Numbered from the stretch's first letter, positions 11,673 to 24,522 are shown. The stretch is 64,000 nucleotides of DNA from Monilinia fructicola (GCA_008692225.1 VICG01000001.1:3263501-3327500), one strand, 5' to 3'. Made by a program: numbers and translations. The notes: generated by a model from the sequence alone, not told the origin.

Positions 11673-14600
11673 TTACTTCTTTGAAGAAAATGATGTTGGT
11701 TGTGCTGAAGCACCTTGTGAGGAACCAGGAAAAGATTGCGTGGATTGTGAAGGACTAGAATTCCGAAAAGTTTGTTCTTGTGCCCTAGCTAATCGTTTTT
11801 GTTGAACAAGTCGCATCATCTCTGAATCTTCTGCATGCATATTTCCTCTATTCTTTGTTTTTTTGGAGGGCGTTGTGACGGGAGTCCTTAGTGACTGTGG
11901 CTGACGATTCATGGCGCGAAACATTTTGGTCTGTAGTTGAAGCATGTTAGCCTTTGGCATACCTATGTTCTGAATATTCTTTGAATGCTCTGGAGGATAT
12001 TGCGTTTGGAAGAAGATGTTTTTGAGGTCACTTCATCACTTGATGATGAAGTACTTGGGAGAGAACTGTCAGATTTGTCCACTTTGACATTGCTATCAGT
12101 TGTAGCCTCAACAAAATTGTTCAAAGCCACTTGTCTAATAGGTTGGTTGTCTGCAATGTGTTCTAACTCATTTGCATCTGGTTTACTTGCAATCAAAACA
12201 GTAGGTACAACAGAATGTTGTGTTACCTCAGACAATGGGTCGATTGGTCCGCGCTCCTGGATATCTTCTGTGGAATCCTCTGACGAGACATTTTGCTCTC
12301 TGGGTTCAATTGTATGACTTGATTGGTCGCCAGAGATATCGTCATTTTTCATAGGCTCTCCGTTCATTGTATTCATCGTATTGGATTCCCCAACTATCAT
12401 GCTAGATCTAGCAGTCAATAAGTGAGATTGTGAATGATTGGCAGACTCCACTCCAGCATCCTTATTTATGACTTGATCGTGGCCATGATTGACCACTGGG
12501 GCGACAGCCTGAAGCTTTGGGCCATTGTCTTGGGCTGAAGCTTGAGGCTGTTGACCATTGGATTGTGTTGGTCCAGAATGGGTTTTGATCCACCAAGAAG
12601 CGACTTGCGTTAGGAAATCCCCAGCGCTCAATTTCTGAAACAAAAGCTGTTGAGCAATAGATTGATTTTCAATCATGAATGCCCTAGCCCTTTGGTAAAC
12701 CATTCTTTGGCGCTCATCATCCCAGCCAATACTCCTATCAAGATAATAGGACTGGATGCTCCTGTGAATATCCATTTCTCTTTGCCGAAACGAGTCCGCA
12801 TATGAAAATCCATTAGTGTTCCTGGCAATTATTTTAAGTTTGTTGTAGAAAATAGTCTTGGCCTAGAAATTGTTAGCTTTTTGTAATCTGGTGTGGATAT
12901 GTAGTTGAAATCTTACATTTTCACCTGGGGACACAATTTCTAAATCCGAACTGCCATTTTTATTGACAAGATTTTTGTGGAACTTGTTAACATTGACCAT
13001 TTCGTTTTGAACAATGGAATGTATCTGGGACTTGTGTCTTGCCAGTACTGCTTTTTCTCTCTTTTCCACGAGTAACTTAAAAGCTTGGGGATCAGAGCGC
13101 TTTAGTTGTTCCTCCTGCAAGATTCTTTGAACCTGTTCCTTTTCTTTGGGGGTCAGCTGATCATCATCATCCTTCTCAAAATCGTCGGATTGGATAATCT
13201 TCACAATTGTTCCCTTGTTCTCTTCAACACTAAGAATATTGTCAAGAACAGCACTATCCATTCCTTGAAACAAGGAAAGATCTTCTTGTTGTAATTCTTT
13301 TGGTTCAAAAAGGATTTCTCCCAAGCCTTTCTGGGCCCATGACATTGGGCTCTTCTTATCAACAACCCTAGAAGCAAGTTGTGTCTTGAACACTGCTTTA
13401 TTTTGAATACTGCTTTCAAACGTACCAGCAGACATCAAGCGATAAACAAAGACATTTTTCTTCTGTCCAATGCGATAAGCTCTGCCAATTGCCTGCTCTT
13501 CATTGATTGGGTTGTATCTGAAGTCAAATATGACCACTCTGTTGGCACCGTATAGATTCAGGCCCAAACCACCAGCGGTAGTCGAAATTAAATAGAGTTC
13601 CAGGTCGTTCGAATTAAAGTCCTTGACAAGCGTTTGGCGTTTCTTCATAGGAGTTTTGCCATCAAGTCTCGCAAACTTCCTGTCTTGTTTCCTACACATC
13701 GTCTCGAGAAAGTCTAGGGTCGCAAGTGTTTGTGAAAATACCAGGACTTTATCACCAATTGCTCTAGAAGCATCAAGTATCTGGCAAAGGATCTTGACTT
13801 TGTTTGAAAGTTCGGGATTTGTGATGTCTCCAACAATAGATTTAAAGACCTTTGCTTCTGCAGAGATTAGATCCTCCGAAATCCCAACATTCCAGGCTTC
13901 TGGATCATTCTCAAGATCTTCATCTGTCACTTCCAGAGGTTCTATTGGCTGTACCCTGTGAGAATTCGTAACACTAGCTGAATCAGTTTGAGAGCTTCTG
14001 TGGACGTCATCCAATTTAGTTTTAAAACAAGAGGGATGATTGCAAAGCAGAGTCAATATATTAAGATATGCCCAAACAGTTGTTTGCTTCAGATCACCAG
14101 ATTTTGTTCTAGCTGGCTTCTGTGATGAAACAGAACGTACATAAGTAATGTACGCTTGCTTTTGAAGTTCAGTCAGTGAGACGTTGATAATGAACTCCTT
14201 CTTGGGTGGCAAATCATCCCGGAGGACAGACATATCTGCCCGGTGAACCTTGGGAGATAAATCTTTCTTCAAAACGTCTAGCATTTTCATACCTTCGCGT
14301 TTCTCCTGTGGAGTGCTATCAAGATAAAGCCCTTGTTCAATCGGTTCTTTGTATTTCGCCCGAAACTCACTGATAGGACCCAGGTAATTAGGGGCGACCC
14401 ACTCAACCATGGTGTGATACTCCTCTACATTATTGGCAAGAGGTGATCCGGTCAAAGCTATGCGAGTTCTGGATCTGAATTGAGAAGCAGCCAAACACAA
14501 CGCAGACTTGGAATTTTTCATTTTGTGTGCTTCATCAGCCACAACAATATTTGGACCTTCAAGAAGTTGAGTCTTTGCGAGCTCAAGCTTCTTGTCGAGT

Positions 14601-17600
14601 GGTGCCTTAGGTTGATTAGACTTTGGCTTAGGTTCAGTTATGAAGCTGCGGAACATTTCATATCCTATGAGTAAGATACCACCATCGTGGAACCAATCAT
14701 TGATGGTGCGAAGCCTGCTCATAGGGGTAGACGCTGACTCAATCTGTCTGAAGTCCCCAAGAATATCATCAGGTGACCATGTCAGAAGCTCATCCATCCA
14801 ATTTGCAATTAATCCTGGTGGACAGAGAATGATTGTTCTTGACACACGAAGACTTTCGGGAACTTGTGAGGATACCGACACATCTGTTGATGAGGCTGCT
14901 TGAGCTAATGCCACCAGGATAGTAATTCTAGGGATTGTTAGTTCTGCATAGTAAAAGAAAATCGGTCATACTGACGTCTGCATAGTCTTCCCTAATCCCA
15001 TAGTATGAGCTAACAGGCAGCCTTGCGTTGCTTTACCATCGGCAGTAATTTGGTTCCAAATGAATCGGACACCCTCTAGCTGATGGGACTTGATTCGTTT
15101 ACCAATATCTTCATCAACATAGATGTAACCTTGGTCATCAAATTTTCCCTCGTTAATGATATGACGGTCCAATCTCACATCTCCAATATCGTCAGATTCC
15201 TTCAATCTAGCCCGGAGTTGCTTTTTGCGCTCTTCTTGGGCATCTACTCGCGCTCTATCTTGCTCTCGCAAGTCTCGAGCATCTGCGTCTTCAAAAATCT
15301 TCCTCTGCTTCTTATTTGGAGAATCTTCCTGATCCTCTTCGAAAGATTGATCACTATCACTTGTACTGTTGTCTTCTGTTAGCAATGAACAGGATAGGTT
15401 TCAAACAGAATGCAATAGCTTACATAAGAGGTCTGCGTTTTCTCTTGATTGAACTCTGAGGCTCACCATCCTCTTCATCTTCTGACATTACCGTAGATTC
15501 TGATAGAAGCTCTGCTTTGAGAAACTTAAGACGGATCTTGTTGTTGAAATAATTCTCCAATGATCTACAAAGTCTATAGAAATGGCTGAGTGAGCTGAAT
15601 TTGTCGCATATTATCACACTAGCTGCAATATGCATCCATCCATCATCTGGAAGGTGAAACTTGCAATCAATAAAGATCCAGAACAGCCTTACAAGAGTCA
15701 ATAATGCTTTGGATAATTGCTCATCTAGACCCTTTGTCTCGTTTTCAAGATCTATTGACTCTTCAATACGGGCATGTAATTCTATCTCGTCGTCCATTGT
15801 TGCAATGAGCTCAAACAACGACTTCTGTAGGGGGGTTGCAAGCTTATCCACAGCTGTAACTATAAGTCGGTCTCGATCACCAAGTTCCTCCCAAGTTTTG
15901 TATTCGTGGCGTGAGACTGCGGCAGGCAAAGTGAGTGATGGAAGGTTATCAGGATCCAAGAAAGGTTTTCGGGTATGGTGCTCTGGGTCAGATCCAGGCG
16001 AAAGAAAAATTGGGTTGACAAGATTTGAAGAACCAGAATTTAACTCCAATTTAGGATCTTGACTTTTCTCTGGTGTTACCAAGTCTATGATAACAGGTAT
16101 CTTTGTTGGTGTGGATGCTGGAAAAGGAACTGTTGATTTGCCCTTTAATTCAAAAGGGGAACGTTCGATTGGGGGAAAAGATCCAAGCTCTTCATCATCA
16201 GACAATGAAGCTAAGTCGTCATCTCCTCCATTATTACAAGATGAACGAGATTTCGGGATTGGTACAGCTACTCCTCGAGATGGGGTCACTGGGGCATCTG
16301 GGATACTATCATCTGACATGGTTGCATCCTCCTCATCATCAGCAAGATTGAGTTCTTCAACAACAAAGTTGCCAATATCATCAACACTTTCCGCTGCAGA
16401 AGATTCGCTATCAATCGACTCACCAGAATCACTATCATTGCTGAGTAGAATAGTCTTCTTTGCTTTAACAGGAATACTTGTTGCTAATTTTGGAGGTGGC
16501 GAATTTTTTTGTAGAAGAGCGATTGTGTAGATCAGATCCTCTCGATCAAAGATGGTTGCCTCCATGATGCGAGTTTGGCGACGTACCTGATGCGAGTTTG
16601 ACCACTGACCAAGAATTATATTTTCTCGAAGTTTGGGAATGCGATTATCAACAAGGTGTTTCAACTCTTGCTGTGCTTTCAGTATATCTGCATGCTTTGA
16701 CCCTGTTCGACGTGACTTTGTCCAGAGCTGGAATGCTTTTTGACGACGTTTGGGGAGCTTTGTCTCTTGCCATTGAGAGACAAGATCTGATATACCTGCG
16801 TCGACAGCCATTTCAACTTCTTGTGTGGTGAGAGATTGATTCTTCTGTCTCTCTTTCTCCAAATTTGCTGCCCTCTCTTTGGCTTCCTCATCTATGGCTT
16901 CCCAAGTTTCTGTGTCAAACCCGTTTTCTGAACCAGACTCACCATACAAAGGCAACTCTTCATCGTCGTCCCTGAGCATGTTGTATTTGTCCAAAGCACC
17001 AGGATCATCATAGGCATTCGCCAGAAGATCACCTTCCACATTTGCATCAAAATTGAAGGTTGATTTTCCTGTATTCGATTTCACAGGGGATACTTCTGTA
17101 TTAATCTCAGGCCATGATGATAGGGCTTGCCGGGTGACTTCAACAATCTCGTTTGAGCCAGTGCGGTAAAGCGTGAATGAAGGTTTTTGAGCAAATCTTA
17201 ATTGATATGGTTTAATGGCCATCAAAGCATGTTGATTTCGCTTAAAGAATTCTGGACTAGCGCAAAGGAAATGCTTCATCAGGCCATTAATATATAGACG
17301 ACGGCCACTTGAAATACTGCGTTGCTCCTGGAACTCAAATACCATTTCACCAGATGGAATCTGCTCGCTTATTGCAACGTTTCCATAGAAAACATCATCT
17401 ACAGACATCTTCAAACTGCCTAAATACCCTTGATCAAGTTGTGAATGGCGGTAGATGCGGACTGTATCAGCTTCGGTGCGTATAGTTCGGTCTCTCGCTT
17501 GGTCGATGACCGTTGTGACCAATGTTGGGGCAATGCGCTTACGTTTCTTAGTAGGTTGCACCACATTGAAAGCATCATCTGGGGCTTCAAGGGGAACCTG

Positions 17601-18293
17601 CTCGTTTTGGGTATTCTCCTGTTGGGTAGAGGAATGATTGGGAGAAACTGACGGTGTTAGGAAGAGAGGTCCCAGATGGTTGTTTTCCAATGGTCGGTCC
17701 GGATTTTCTGCAGGTATTTCAGTATCTAGTCTTCGTCGCTTCTTATCTCCAGCTATTTCAGACCCATTTTCAATTGCTTTGTTGAGACTTGAAATTGGCC
17801 CTTTAGCTTCTCCATCGGCAAGTAGTCTCAAAGGCTGTAGGGTAGGAACCGGGCTGGCTTGGTTACCAAGAGCACTCGATGACATGTTTATGGGAACAGT
17901 TGAATTAATGGTAATGTTGAAATCGCCAAGAGACGATGAACTCGGCAAGCTACTACTTTGTTGTCCCAGAACAGGAGCTGAACTGGCCAAGACACGCTCC
18001 TTGATTAACCAATCCTGGTATTTTGGGCTTCGTAGACGTAATTGATCAATTCCATACCGAATGAAAGATCGCCAACCAAGTTTGGCTATCTGCAGATCGT
18101 CACGCAGTGTTCTATCATCGAGGTCAATTAGAAGCACATCTCCCGTGATCTCGTTATCCCGAATGATCTTTTCCAAAAACACAGGGTCCGGCAAACGACT
18201 GGAGGCTGCCCGAAGTACCCATGATCGTTGGTCGGTGCAAAACTCTTGAACTACCTTGTCAATCAACCAGTCCCAGGGATCATCGCCCTCCAT
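11673..18293 (-). CDS. SNF2-family chromatin remodeler/helicase, ATRX/ARIP4 type, with SAM-like N-terminus
   Basis: Four exons on the minus strand: 18293-15424, 15365-14976, 14937-shifted acceptor at 14927 to 12917, and 12862-11673; introns are 58, 48 and 54 bases. The product is about 2,150 residues. The N-terminus (residues about 25-88) reads like a SAM domain, with LLIDLDDRTLRDDLQI followed by GWRSFIRYGIDQLR. Acidic disordered sequence follows. The ATPase core carries motif I (MGLGKTMQTI, split by intron 2), motif II DEAHKMKN, motif III LTGSPLANN, motif V AGGLGLNL and motif VI QAIGRAYRIGQKK. A long DEAH-to-helicase-C insertion with NYLGPISEFRAKY resembles ATRX/ARIP4 rather than Snf2 or Isw. 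The upstream in-frame ATG at 18395 lies over a CTAACC...CCGCAG intron end, so the start MEGDDPWDW at 18293 is preferred. Near 12020 the frame changes once by -1: the first frame stops at 11963, but DLKNIFFQTQYPPEHSKN continues in the other frame to 11673. It would act in the nucleus on nucleosomes or repair substrates (inference). Confidence 0.85.
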
Positions 18294-19644
18294 TTTTGTA
18301 TGATTATGATCAAAATTCGCTGATGACGGAAGCTGTGAGAGCCAAAGTAGAACGTAGGAATTGCGAACTGCGGGGAAATGGTTAGTTGTGGTCATCCACG
18401 ACGTGAAGAGTAATATATTTTGAGGGGTTCGATAAGTTAAAATTAATGATTAGGAACGAATACTTTGAATAAATAGAGTAGAGGTTGGAAGGAAAGTATG
18501 GTAGATATATCTGTGGCTCACCTTAGAAAAGGTTGTAATCAAGTAGAAGAAGATTCAAAGTTGAAGGTCTCTTGAATGGGATCAATAACCTTTCCATCTG
18601 GCTGAATTAAATATAGATCGAACTCATAAGTGAATTGAAATGGGTCGAGATGTCGAATTTATTAAGAGCTCAAGTAATTGTAAGTAGTTCTCAGTACTAG
18701 GTAGGCCTGGAAACATCAGATCATTGTGATTTTCGTGCGCTTCTTGGAAAAATGCGATATTGTCAATAAGGACCAAACAACATAAACAATAAGGAGTAGC
18801 TCTCTTTCCGCATCAAAGGGTATCAGATCGCGAAATGAATAAAATATTCTAATAAGTTTGCGCAAAGATGGCGATTATCGATAGGGATATGATTATGGCA
18901 GCGAGAATTCTGAAGGGGTTGTAGGAGAAGAGAGAGAAGAGAAGGGGGGGAGGGAGGTGGGTGGGTGGGAAGATTAATAAGAGGTTTAGGTGAGAGCGTC
19001 GGAGTTGTAGTTGTTGAAGTTGTTGAAGTTGTGGAAGTTGAAGTTGAAGTTGAAGTTGACCGACCACCTTAAACCTTGAGCTAAAGTTGAAGAGAGACGC
19101 GAGTTCTCGCGGTCATTCATTCAATCACGAAAATGCGTGCTTGTATTAAAGTTGTAGCCTTGCGATAAGGTTAAATCTTCGGCAAATGTTCTCTTTTTTC
19201 CCTTTTGCATCGGCATCGGACGCTTTATCTATTTCCTTATCGTTATCGATAGCCTCGCTCCAGCCTTGTGAGCCCTTGGTGTCATTCCAAAAGCTCTTCC
19301 AAAATTTAGTTCTACCCCACCCCCACTTTACTTTCCAATCTGGAACCGAGTTTTGGCAGCTGGAGACACCCATGGACTGTACAAGTAATGTCGTGCACAA
19401 GTTGGAACCTTGAAATTTGCTGACAAATTAATTGTCAATTGCTTTTCTCCAACTACCCATCTTGTACCAGTCCGTACGGAGTACATGCTGCCATTTCAAC
19501 TTGGAATCAGCATCATCATCATCATCACCATCATTGAATTCTCACAGAACATCTAAACTTTCATACCGGTCGTTCACTGCTTTTCTTAACTAACCTTCAA
19601 ACTTGCACTCCACCCCTTTCGTTCATACTGGTCCACTGCCTATC
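18294..19644. promoter_or_regulatory. Divergent promoter region between SNF2 gene and GSH2
   Basis: About 1.35 kb separates the two start codons. On the SNF2 side there is a probable 5'-UTR intron end (branch CTAACC and acceptor CCGCAG on the minus strand, around 18365-18385). Near 18930-19060 there is a low-complexity GGGAGG/GAAGTTGTT tract. A perfect inverted repeat, CGCGAG-TT-CTCGCG, lies at 19098-19111. A GTACGGAGTAC motif lies at 19474-19484, about 160 bases upstream of the GSH2 ATG, followed by an ATCATC run at 19508-19530. No ORF here is convincing. Confidence 0.45.
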
Positions 19645-21371
19645 ATGGCATCTCCGTACCCTCCTGATCTTTCCGCAGAAGAATCTGAACAACTTCTGGT
19701 AACGATCAAAGATTGGTCAATAGCTCACGGGTTGGCCGTGAGGCCCCCACCGACCTTGATCTCAACCGAAGCAGATCCTCATGGTGTCTTAGCAACTACT
19801 GCACCAGTCACTCTGTTTCCAAGTCCCTTTCCTCGGATATGCTTTGACCAAGCCAAAGCAGTGCAAAAAGCTTACAACATCTTATATGCCTCTATTGCGC
19901 AAGATGAAGCTTTCCTGAAGGATATAGTTCAAGAGTAGGATCCCATAGAATTCCAGTTGATATTGTCTCTGTCTTGAATATTATTCACTGGCCAATAATC
20001 CTAACTATCTTTATAGTATTATTGAAGTAGATGACTTTATTGCTAAACTTTGGCATGTTCATGTGAAAGTCAAGACGGAGGGTTATGTTCAGGTAAATCC
20101 ATCCAACATCAAATGATCAACTTGAAGAATTTAATATAAATACTGATTGTGAAGAATCTCTCCCTTGGCCTCTTCCGATCAGATTACATGGTTCATCAAG
20201 AGACACCAGATGTCACCCCAACAATCAAGCAGGTCGAATTCAATACTATCGCTTCTTCTTTTGGAGGATTGTCATCTCAAACTTCTCAATTGCACAAGTT
20301 TGTCCTCATTAAGCCTATGAGGTATTCCAAACGGCTGACCAAAATATTAGGTTCCTCTCATTGACCGATTATGAACTTTTCGCTAAGGATGCAACTAACT
20401 CGCTGGACCTCCCCGAGAATACTAGCACCAAATCATTAGCTTCGGGATTGTCACAAGCTTTTAAATCATACAAAGAGTCCAGTACTGACTCACACTACGA
20501 TTACTGTACAATCTTTTTAGTTCAGACGCCAGAACGAAATATCTTTGATCAAAGACATCTTGAGTATGAGCTTCAAAAACAACGAATTCCAGTATTCCGA
20601 CTGGCATTTTCAGAAGTGCTTGCACATACAACCGTAGCTCACACCCCAAAAAGAGAGCTATTATACTCACCACCAAGCAATCCCTCGAAGAAATTTGAGG
20701 TTGCGGTTGTCTATCTCCGTGCCGGATATGGCCCTCAAGATTACCCCGACGAATCGACCTGGGAAGGTCGCTTCCAAATCGAACGGTCAAATGCAATCAA
20801 ATGTCCTTCGATCTTAACTCAATTGGCCGGAGCAAAAAAGGTCCAACAAGTACTTGCTGCACCAAGAGCTCCATCTACACCTTCAATCCTAAACCGTTTT
20901 GTTAAGACGAACGATGTGGATCTCACAAAGCTGGAGGATACCTTCACAAATATATTCCCTCTCGATGAATCTCCAGCAGGACTTGAGGCACGCAAAATTG
21001 CTATCGACCCAGAACGCTGTAATGGATATGTCCTGAAGCCACAACGTGAAGGCGGTGGTAACAATATCTATCGTTCAGCAATTCCTCCGTTTCTAAAATC
21101 ACTCCCCCAATCCCATTGGAAATCATTCATCCTCATGGAAATCATCACTCCGCCACCCGTTCACAACGTAATCTTACGCAACGGGGTCGTTGAAAAGGGC
21201 GGTGTAATTTGTGAGCTTGGTATCTACGGTACCTGCTTATGGGATCAAGCAACCTCTAAAATTCTACACAATGAGGAAGCCGGCTATCTCTTGAGAACAA
21301 AGGGTGATAAAAGTGAAGAGGGTGGAGTGGCTGCTGGATTTGGGTCCATGGATAGTGTTGCACTTATTTGA
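19645..21371 (+). CDS. GSH2: Glutathione synthetase
   Basis: Four exons (19645-19934, 20017-20092, 20155-20297, 20351-21371) encode about 509 residues. The start MASPYPPDL is preceded by an upstream in-frame ATG, but this shorter start matches fungal orthologues in style. Recognisable family blocks are VIEVDD-like IIEVDDFIAKLW, LGLFRSDYMVH, KQVEFNTIASSFGGLS, FLSLTDYELFAKDA, the glycine-rich ATP-grasp loop KPQREGGGNN near residue 400, LMEIITPP, and the C-terminal GGVAAGFGSMDS alanine/glycine loop. The enzyme joins gamma-glutamylcysteine to glycine with ATP in the cytosol, as an ATP-grasp homodimer, and is the second and last step of glutathione synthesis. The first three introns are 82, 62 and 53 bases. 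The sequence is intact with no frame breaks. Length matches the family (yeast enzyme about 490). Confidence 0.95.
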
Positions 21372-23158
21372 GTCTATCCTTGAAGCTGCAAAGTGAGTTT
21401 CTCGGCGTCGCTCAATAAGCAATCACACAAGTTTCCATAACGTGACATTCATCACATGACTTTAAATAAGATTTAGCGCGTCAATCATCCTTGGTATTGA
21501 AAATCAAAAATTCCGAGGAAAACAAACTTGCAGTTTTAATGCCTGGTAGTCTAAACTTTAACATTCTCGCTTAGCAACTGCATGCCTCCTGTCAACATCA
21601 TTGCCATCTTCATGAATTATCGTCATCGCCGTACATATTTTATCTATTCACATCTTATCATACATACAATAGCTCTACTGGCCACTCAGTTCGGTGTGCT
21701 ATAAGCCCATAAATATCAACATGCAAGTTAAAAACGTGGACCCCCCAAGAAACTTAAAAGTCTACTTCTCACGAAAACGCATTTGTTCCTTCCTAGATGG
21801 TCTCTAAAGCTCAGCCCGCCAGCCTCAATTGAGTCTGGATATGGACACAATGAGGGAAGGTGTCATTTGAAGCTCGGCGACTACAGTTTCTGATTATGCT
21901 TTTGCGAGAAATGACCACAACCATATTGAGGAAAAAATATAGTTAGCTACTACACTAAAACTCTATAGAGCTGGACCGTTCAAGTGGGCTCACTGCTCTT
22001 TTTCATGTTACTATAGTTTTCTTTCTTATTCAAGTCTCCAAGCTAAGTACAATTGTTTGCGAAAGGTTTTTGGATCAACGTGAGAAGATAATTGGCGGAA
22101 CCTCAAGGCTGAATCCTGACTCGGTCTCTGGGCTTCTCTTCGAGCAATAAGAGATCGTTGTTAATGCTCGATAACAGTCTGGAGCTTGACATAATCATCT
22201 CAAATGAGCCCGAGATTCATTGAGTGATGTGCATGCTTATTTATGCTCCCGCCGCACATATCACTATGATCGTGCCATTTGAGGAACATAATCATACGAA
22301 ACCTGACCTAAAATCGGAGAAGCATCAACCATTAACCCAGTGTCTGGAAAGGGTTCCCCTACTACTCCAACTCTTGTTCTTTGGTATACATCTCAATAAC
22401 TCAGTGATGAGACCTAATCGCATTCTACTTGTTCTTTCTTCATGTAGTTTGGGTACTGCATTCATTGAGACGCTTTTCATCTAACATATGTTGTTCCTGG
22501 GTGACACGGTTAGTCGAAAAATCACTTTTACAAAACCGCTACATCTATTGATGCTCCATTGGTTGGGAAAAGGTGCAGAACGTTAGATTTACGGGCTATA
22601 GGCTGTAGAACCGGACGATGCTTATTATGTATAGTGAAATGACGATCAAGATGCTCAAGACAAGAATAAATTTCAGAATTTTGTGCCTCCCAATTCCAGT
22701 TTTACTCACTGGAGTATCAGTTAAACCAACCTCGAACTTATGCATTCCTTGCGCAGTATCCACGTATATTTCTCAATAGGTCGGATGCACACCGACCGTC
22801 TTATTTTCGAATACATCTCTTCGGCTTTGCTTGCACATCCGTGCAATGTCTCGCCCATCTATCGACCTCGAACCACATTGCTTCCCAGTCTTCTTCTCTG
22901 AGTCTTACTTCGCCCCCTGCGCTCGACGCAATAACTCTAACATAGGCCTCTTCCCATGTCAACTTCTGCCATACTTCCCTCTCCCCATATATCTCTGAAA
23001 CCATCTTTCTCTCGCACATCTGCTACATACCTCTTCTAGCCTTCACGCTCCAGCCGGCTTCAAATGACATTTCCATGTCTTCCTCGGATACCCATCGCAT
23101 ACCATCTACATATTTCCTCGAGTACTCCATTTGCACGTACCAATGCCTTTCCCTTAGC

Positions 23159-23206
23159 TCGACGGCCACGAGCCTCGACGGCCACGAGCCTCGATGGCCA
23201 CGCCGC
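23159..23206. repeat. 16-base tandem repeat, about three units
   Basis: The unit TCGACGGCCACGAGCC occurs exactly at 23159-23174 and 23175-23190, then a degenerate third copy (TCGATGGCCACGCCGC) at 23191-23206. It lies in a GC-rich block unlike the surrounding DNA. Confidence 0.85.
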
Positions 23207-24449
23207 CGCATGCCATCGCACGTGCGCATCATGGGGACGGGGTGAGTTGCGAGTCGAGTGCGCAGTTTTATGTGATCTAGCATTACGCCGCGTCATCATG
23301 GCCGCCGAGGAACTGATGGAGCTGTTCGCTCTGGAGGGGTAGATGGCAATCCCTGGCTTGTGGAGGGGTCCCTGAAATATCCTAGCTATACCCCGCCTCG
23401 AGCTCCGTTCCTCAATGCGATTGATCCTCCGCAGTAACAGCGAGGAACGCGCAATCGTACAATCCAACCCGCGCTCTCCAACGCCTTCCTCTGTCAACCG
23501 CGAGAGCATCTCAGCGAGTGAAAAAGGTCGACTCAGCCCCCTGGCGAAAGCCGTGCAAAACGAGCCATGTGTTTTCCGAGCGGGGAATCTGGCGAATTTT
23601 CCACGCGGGAAATGCGGTTCCTCGGTCAATTTTGAGGTTCTTGGTCGGGAAAGACGACAGTGATGCTTCTTGGGACTTTCTCGACAGATAGATACAGAAT
23701 CGTGTGTCTGGCATGGAGGACGGCATATAGTTCTCCGGCATACGGCACTCCATGAGGTGACATTTCGGCATTCGTACTGGCGAGTGGTGTAGTTTCGACG
23801 CTAACTTCAAGCTGGCGGCCATAAGTGGACGCTCAAAGGTTGCAGAAAAGTTGGGGGAGGGGCAGTGTTAGCTCGAGGGTCAAATTTCATCTGCTTCGGG
23901 GATGATTGCTGCCATCTCAGCTAGTATTGAAGATATCGCTCAGGAGAGAAGACAGTCATGTTGCTTGGGTATTTCTCGTGAAATATATATACAACGCTCT
24001 ACCCAGTCGTGCCACGGCTCCCATGATTGTAGATTTATCTCTGGTCTTGCATTGTCTTCCAATATGGACTCATGATAGTCAACTTGACGGTCAGCCACAA
24101 GCTTCTCATCTAGGTCGGCGTCTTGACTCATTATATCAATTCGGGTAGAGATTCAGGTTTGAAAGCCCTATCATGTCCAGTTCAGACAGAAATCCGGTCC
24201 AAATAAGCGGGGTCATTGGATGGTGTTCAAATAGTGATTGAAGAGTGTTGATAAGAGCTGAATCTTGGTTACCAAGTCCTTCTCTTTTTTTTTAGAATTC
24301 TCAGTTGCGGGTCGGGTGCACATTGTGCATATATAATTAACTGTGCTCTCCCAGTTATTCTCAGAGCATCACTTCTTCATTTTACAGCTTTTACTTTCGC
24401 TACCAGAAGTCGATTTTGTGGCCATGATTTATTCTTCTTGCCAGAAATC

Positions 24450-24506
24450 ACTCTCCTTACCAGAGTTTACTCTCCTTACCAGAGTTTACTCTCCTTACCA
24501 GGGTTT
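24450..24506. repeat. 19-base tandem repeat x3 just upstream of an unknown gene
   Basis: The unit ACTCTCCTTACCAGAGTTT occurs at 24450-24468 and 24469-24487, with a third copy differing at one base (AGGG for AGAG) at 24488-24506. The last copy ends 16 bases before the proposed ATG at 24523, so the array would lie in the 5' UTR or core promoter of that gene. Confidence 0.85.
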
Positions 24507-24522
24507 TCTTTCGCTAACCAAC

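Larger units (their letters stand above)
21372..24522. other. Intergenic spacer, 3.1 kb, with a GC-richer block
   Basis: No supported gene. From 21372 to about 22800 the DNA is AT-leaning and featureless. From about 22800 to 23650 it becomes GC-richer, with open frames on both strands, including an Arg/Ser-rich minus-strand frame (23629-23060); none resembles a known protein. A 16-base unit is repeated almost three times at 23159-23206. A CACGTG box lies at 23219-23224. The block at 24450-24506 holds a 19-base tandem repeat (separate entry). Confidence 0.4.

Noticed and set aside
18293..18395. Upstream in-frame ATG of the SNF2 gene (MTTTNHFPAV)
   Set aside because: The sequence CTAACC followed by CCGCAG just inside it looks like an intron 3' end in the 5' UTR, and the downstream MEGDDPWDW start fits better.
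23060..23629. 189-codon Arg/Ser-rich minus-strand frame in a GC-rich block
   Set aside because: Overlapped by comparable frames on both strands and includes the 16-base tandem repeat; no recognisable family.
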